From: Cryptomeria japonica | Lineage: Eukaryota; Streptophyta; Pinopsida; Cupressales; Cupressaceae | DNA: 64,000 bases | NCBI RefSeq assembly: GCF_030272615.1 | Contig: NC_081412.1 | Location: forward strand, 665,242,352-665,306,351 | Direction: 5' to 3' | In this document: positions 61,916-64,000 of the stretch, in pieces | Position numbering within the stretch: the first letter of the stretch is position 1 | Layout: each line of letters opens with the position of its first letter | Translations under genes and position numbers: made by a program | Notes under the pieces: model-generated | Databases searched by the model: none | What the model was told of the DNA's origin: nothing | Seen by the model: the letters and a program-made list of their open reading frames with translations, nothing else

Positions 61916-62881
61916 ATGTATAAAAGGGATGCACCAAAGCTGAACAAGTCAAGTTTCTCCACATGGCAGAAAAGGATGAAGCTGCATTTATTAGGAATTG
62001 GAGAATATGCAACATATTATTTGGAAAATGATTACATACCACCAAGCACCAACCCGATGACCTTGGAAGAGATAAAGGCAAAGCAAGAACATATTCAAGC
62101 TATGATTGAAATAACATCAGCATTGACTGACTCAGAGTTTAATGATCTCGAAGGCTGCAATGATGCAAAAGCAATATGGACCAAGCTCATATATGTGTAT
62201 GGTGGTGATGAACATGTTCAAAGAGAAAAAGTAGATAGTCTAAGAGGACAACTTGAATCCATGAGAATGAATGAAGGTGAGAACATAACCCAATACAATA
62301 CAAGGTTAAAGGAGATTGTCAATCAAATCAAAGCAGCAGGAGGAACTATTGAAGAAAAGGATGTAACAAGTAAGTTGTTGAGGACCCTTCTACCTGCTTA
62401 TGCCATTCGAGTCTCTGCAACCAATGAACTAAGGTCTATACCAAACATGTCAGTTTCTTTGGATGCTACTATTGGTAAGCTACATGCATTTGAGTTAAGT
62501 AATTTTTATAACAATAGGTCTTCGGTAAATAAAGTAGAATCTGCATTCAATTCTTTTCATATTGGTGAATCTGATGATTACAATGATAGAATGAGTAAGT
62601 ACTCTGAAGGGAATCACAATGGAGCAAGTGAAAGATTTCATAAGAACATGGAAGAAGTGCACAAACTATATGAGGAAATCAAAAAGAAAGAAGAGTTTGA
62701 AGCATTATTAGCCAGAAGGTTACCGAGAGGAAAAGGTAAGTATAAAGGAAAGCTACCTTTAAAATGTTTCAATTGTGATAAAATAGGACATATGGCTTCT
62801 AACTGTCCTGACAAAGAATCTAGTGAAAAGAGAGAATACCGAGGTAATAGGCAGAAAGACAACCAATACATAGGACACTGA
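61916..62881 (+). pseudogene. Copia-type gag with zinc knuckle
   Basis: 321 codons, open from ATG 61916 to TGA 62879. N-terminal gag domain (FSTWQKRMKLHLLGIGEYAT, then SALTDSEFNDLEGCNDAKAIWTKLIYVYG and LRGQLESMRMNEGENITQYNTR) of the UBN2 type, which assembles the particle and binds RNA. The CCHC knuckle CFNCDKIGHMASNC lies near residues 282-295, followed by charged residues. The final TGA probably replaced CGA, because the same frame goes on into the protease. The element is truncated, so the copy is dead although this frame is intact. Confidence 0.9.
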
Positions 62882-63512
62882 GACTTCAGAATGAAAGACA
62901 GAAAGACATGCCTAGTAGCTGATGAGGAATCCAATGACGATAAATCTGATGAAACTGATACAGAGGAAGTTGTTTATCTGGCTATTAAAGATGGATCATA
63001 TGAAAAAAGGTATGAATAAAAAGCCCTAATATCTCACATAAATAATAATGATTCTTGGATCATAGACAGTGGATGCTCACATCACATGACAGGTGATAAA
63101 CACAAGTTTGTTAAATTAGAAGATTATGATGGAGGCTATGTAAGATTTGGTAATGATGCACCATGTCCGATAAAAGGTAAAGGCTCTATCACACTTCTTG
63201 ACAATGCTAAATGTGATGATGTATATGGGGTTGAAGATTTGAAATATAATTTGTTGTGTAGCATAGCTAAACAATACAGGATACTGAATAGAATTTCAAA
63301 AAGGAATTGTCAAAGTTCATGACAAGCATGGAAAGTTAGCTACTACTGGAACACAAAAAAAAAGGTAATACATTTCATCTTGACTCAACTCGGAACAAGT
63401 GTCTTTATGCAAAGATAGATGATACCTGGTTATGGCATAAAAGGTTTTGTCATGTAAATTTTGATAATCTGATCGAAATAAGTAAGAACCACCGAGTAAG
63501 AGGTCTACTGAG
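62882..63512 (+). pseudogene. Copia protease and start of integrase, truncated
   Basis: Same frame as gag through a TAA near 63017. Acidic linker, then the protease motif WIIDSGCSHHMTGD (about 63055-63096), then after a frameshift near 63290 the pre-integrase segment (DDTWLWHKRFCHVNFDNL…HRVRGL). The homology ends abruptly at about 63503-63512 where an inverted LTR begins. The rest of pol is missing from the window. Confidence 0.85.
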
Positions 63513-64000
63513 AGGGGAGGGGTGAATCAGTACTTCAATACCTTTTAACAACAATATCTTTACTATTATGCATAAACCAAAAACTACTGCAACATAACAT
63601 AAAGCTAAAACAAATAGATAACAATCATACATGATTTACTCCATAACACATATATTTTGGTTACGCAGAAACTCTTGGTTAGAGAGAAAAATTGTGGTGG
63701 GGATGGCACCCACAACTTCACTACTACAATAATAAAGAGTGCTCAGTTAGAGCTACATGTTTAGCTATTTCTAATAGCTTACCCTGTTAGGAGTATCAAG
63801 ATCTTTAGATCTACCTTGCTAAAGGATTTTACAACACTTATTCTAAATGATGCACCTGGTTAAAGGCTTTACAATTTATAGACTTTGTTAGTCTTTTACC
63901 CTATTAAAGGTTTCTCTTACAACTTCAAAATATTACAATAAAATCTTTACAAATATCTGCAACTTTACTTCTAAAATGTTATAGCAGATTCTATATGGTC
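63503..64000 (-). mobile_element. Inverted LTR fragment of a related copia family
   Basis: Read on the minus strand it resembles the last 500 bp of the LTR at 61330-61825: 'tagaagtaaagttgcagatat' at the start and GATTCACCCCTCCCCTCTCA at the end, against GATTCACCCCCCCCCTCTCA at 61801. It is in the opposite orientation to the element it interrupts and runs off the window. Confidence 0.75.

Overview
The window is transposon-derived DNA from a large plant nuclear genome. The evidence is plant-type LINEs (endonuclease, reverse transcriptase, zinc-knuckle and RNase H-like modules), Ty1/copia and Ty3-like LTR elements primed at tRNA-Met-like sites, a solo LTR of 4.4 kb, long microsatellites and a satellite array. 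No intact host gene, tRNA, rRNA or CRISPR array was found. Long LTRs, slow decay and nesting four levels deep suggest a gymnosperm, but this is inference; no marker gene proves it.

Layout. (1) 1-15250: an unrecognised gene-like pseudogene on the + strand (1487-3061 and 10782-12664), flanked by GCGAG-rich repeats (1-1267 and 14668-15250). It is split by a nearly full-length minus-strand LINE (LINE-A, 3062-10767) with a perfect 14-bp target duplication. LINE-A has three reading frames, the third overlapping the ORF2 stop. (2) 15664-51750: a long-LTR element (family L) that appears to sit in a TA/TG microsatellite. Its first LTR (16011-40722, interrupted) carries a candidate 5.6-kb terminal-inverted-repeat element full of satellite DNA (17876-23494) and a second minus-strand LINE (LINE-B, 24235-38929). 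LINE-B contains a minus-strand LTR element (28357-36904) with a gag-like frame but no pol. A tRNA-Met-type primer site follows the LTR at 40725. A solo LTR of the same family (41466-45909, duplication GTAGG) lies in the internal region, and a 5'-truncated LTR ends at 51542. (3) 51969-60374: a related LTR split by a Ty1/copia element on the minus strand (52586-58884) with two LTRs, primer site, purine tract and gag-pol. (4) 60375-63512: the 5' part of another copia element on the + strand, cut by an inverted related LTR (63503-64000).

All coding frames are broken. The stops are mostly TAG or TGA where the family has Gln, Trp or Arg, as expected from deamination of methylated cytosine. The frames can be followed across stops and insertions, which allows the order of insertion to be read: family-L element, then the inverted-repeat element and LINE-B, then the LTR element inside LINE-B.
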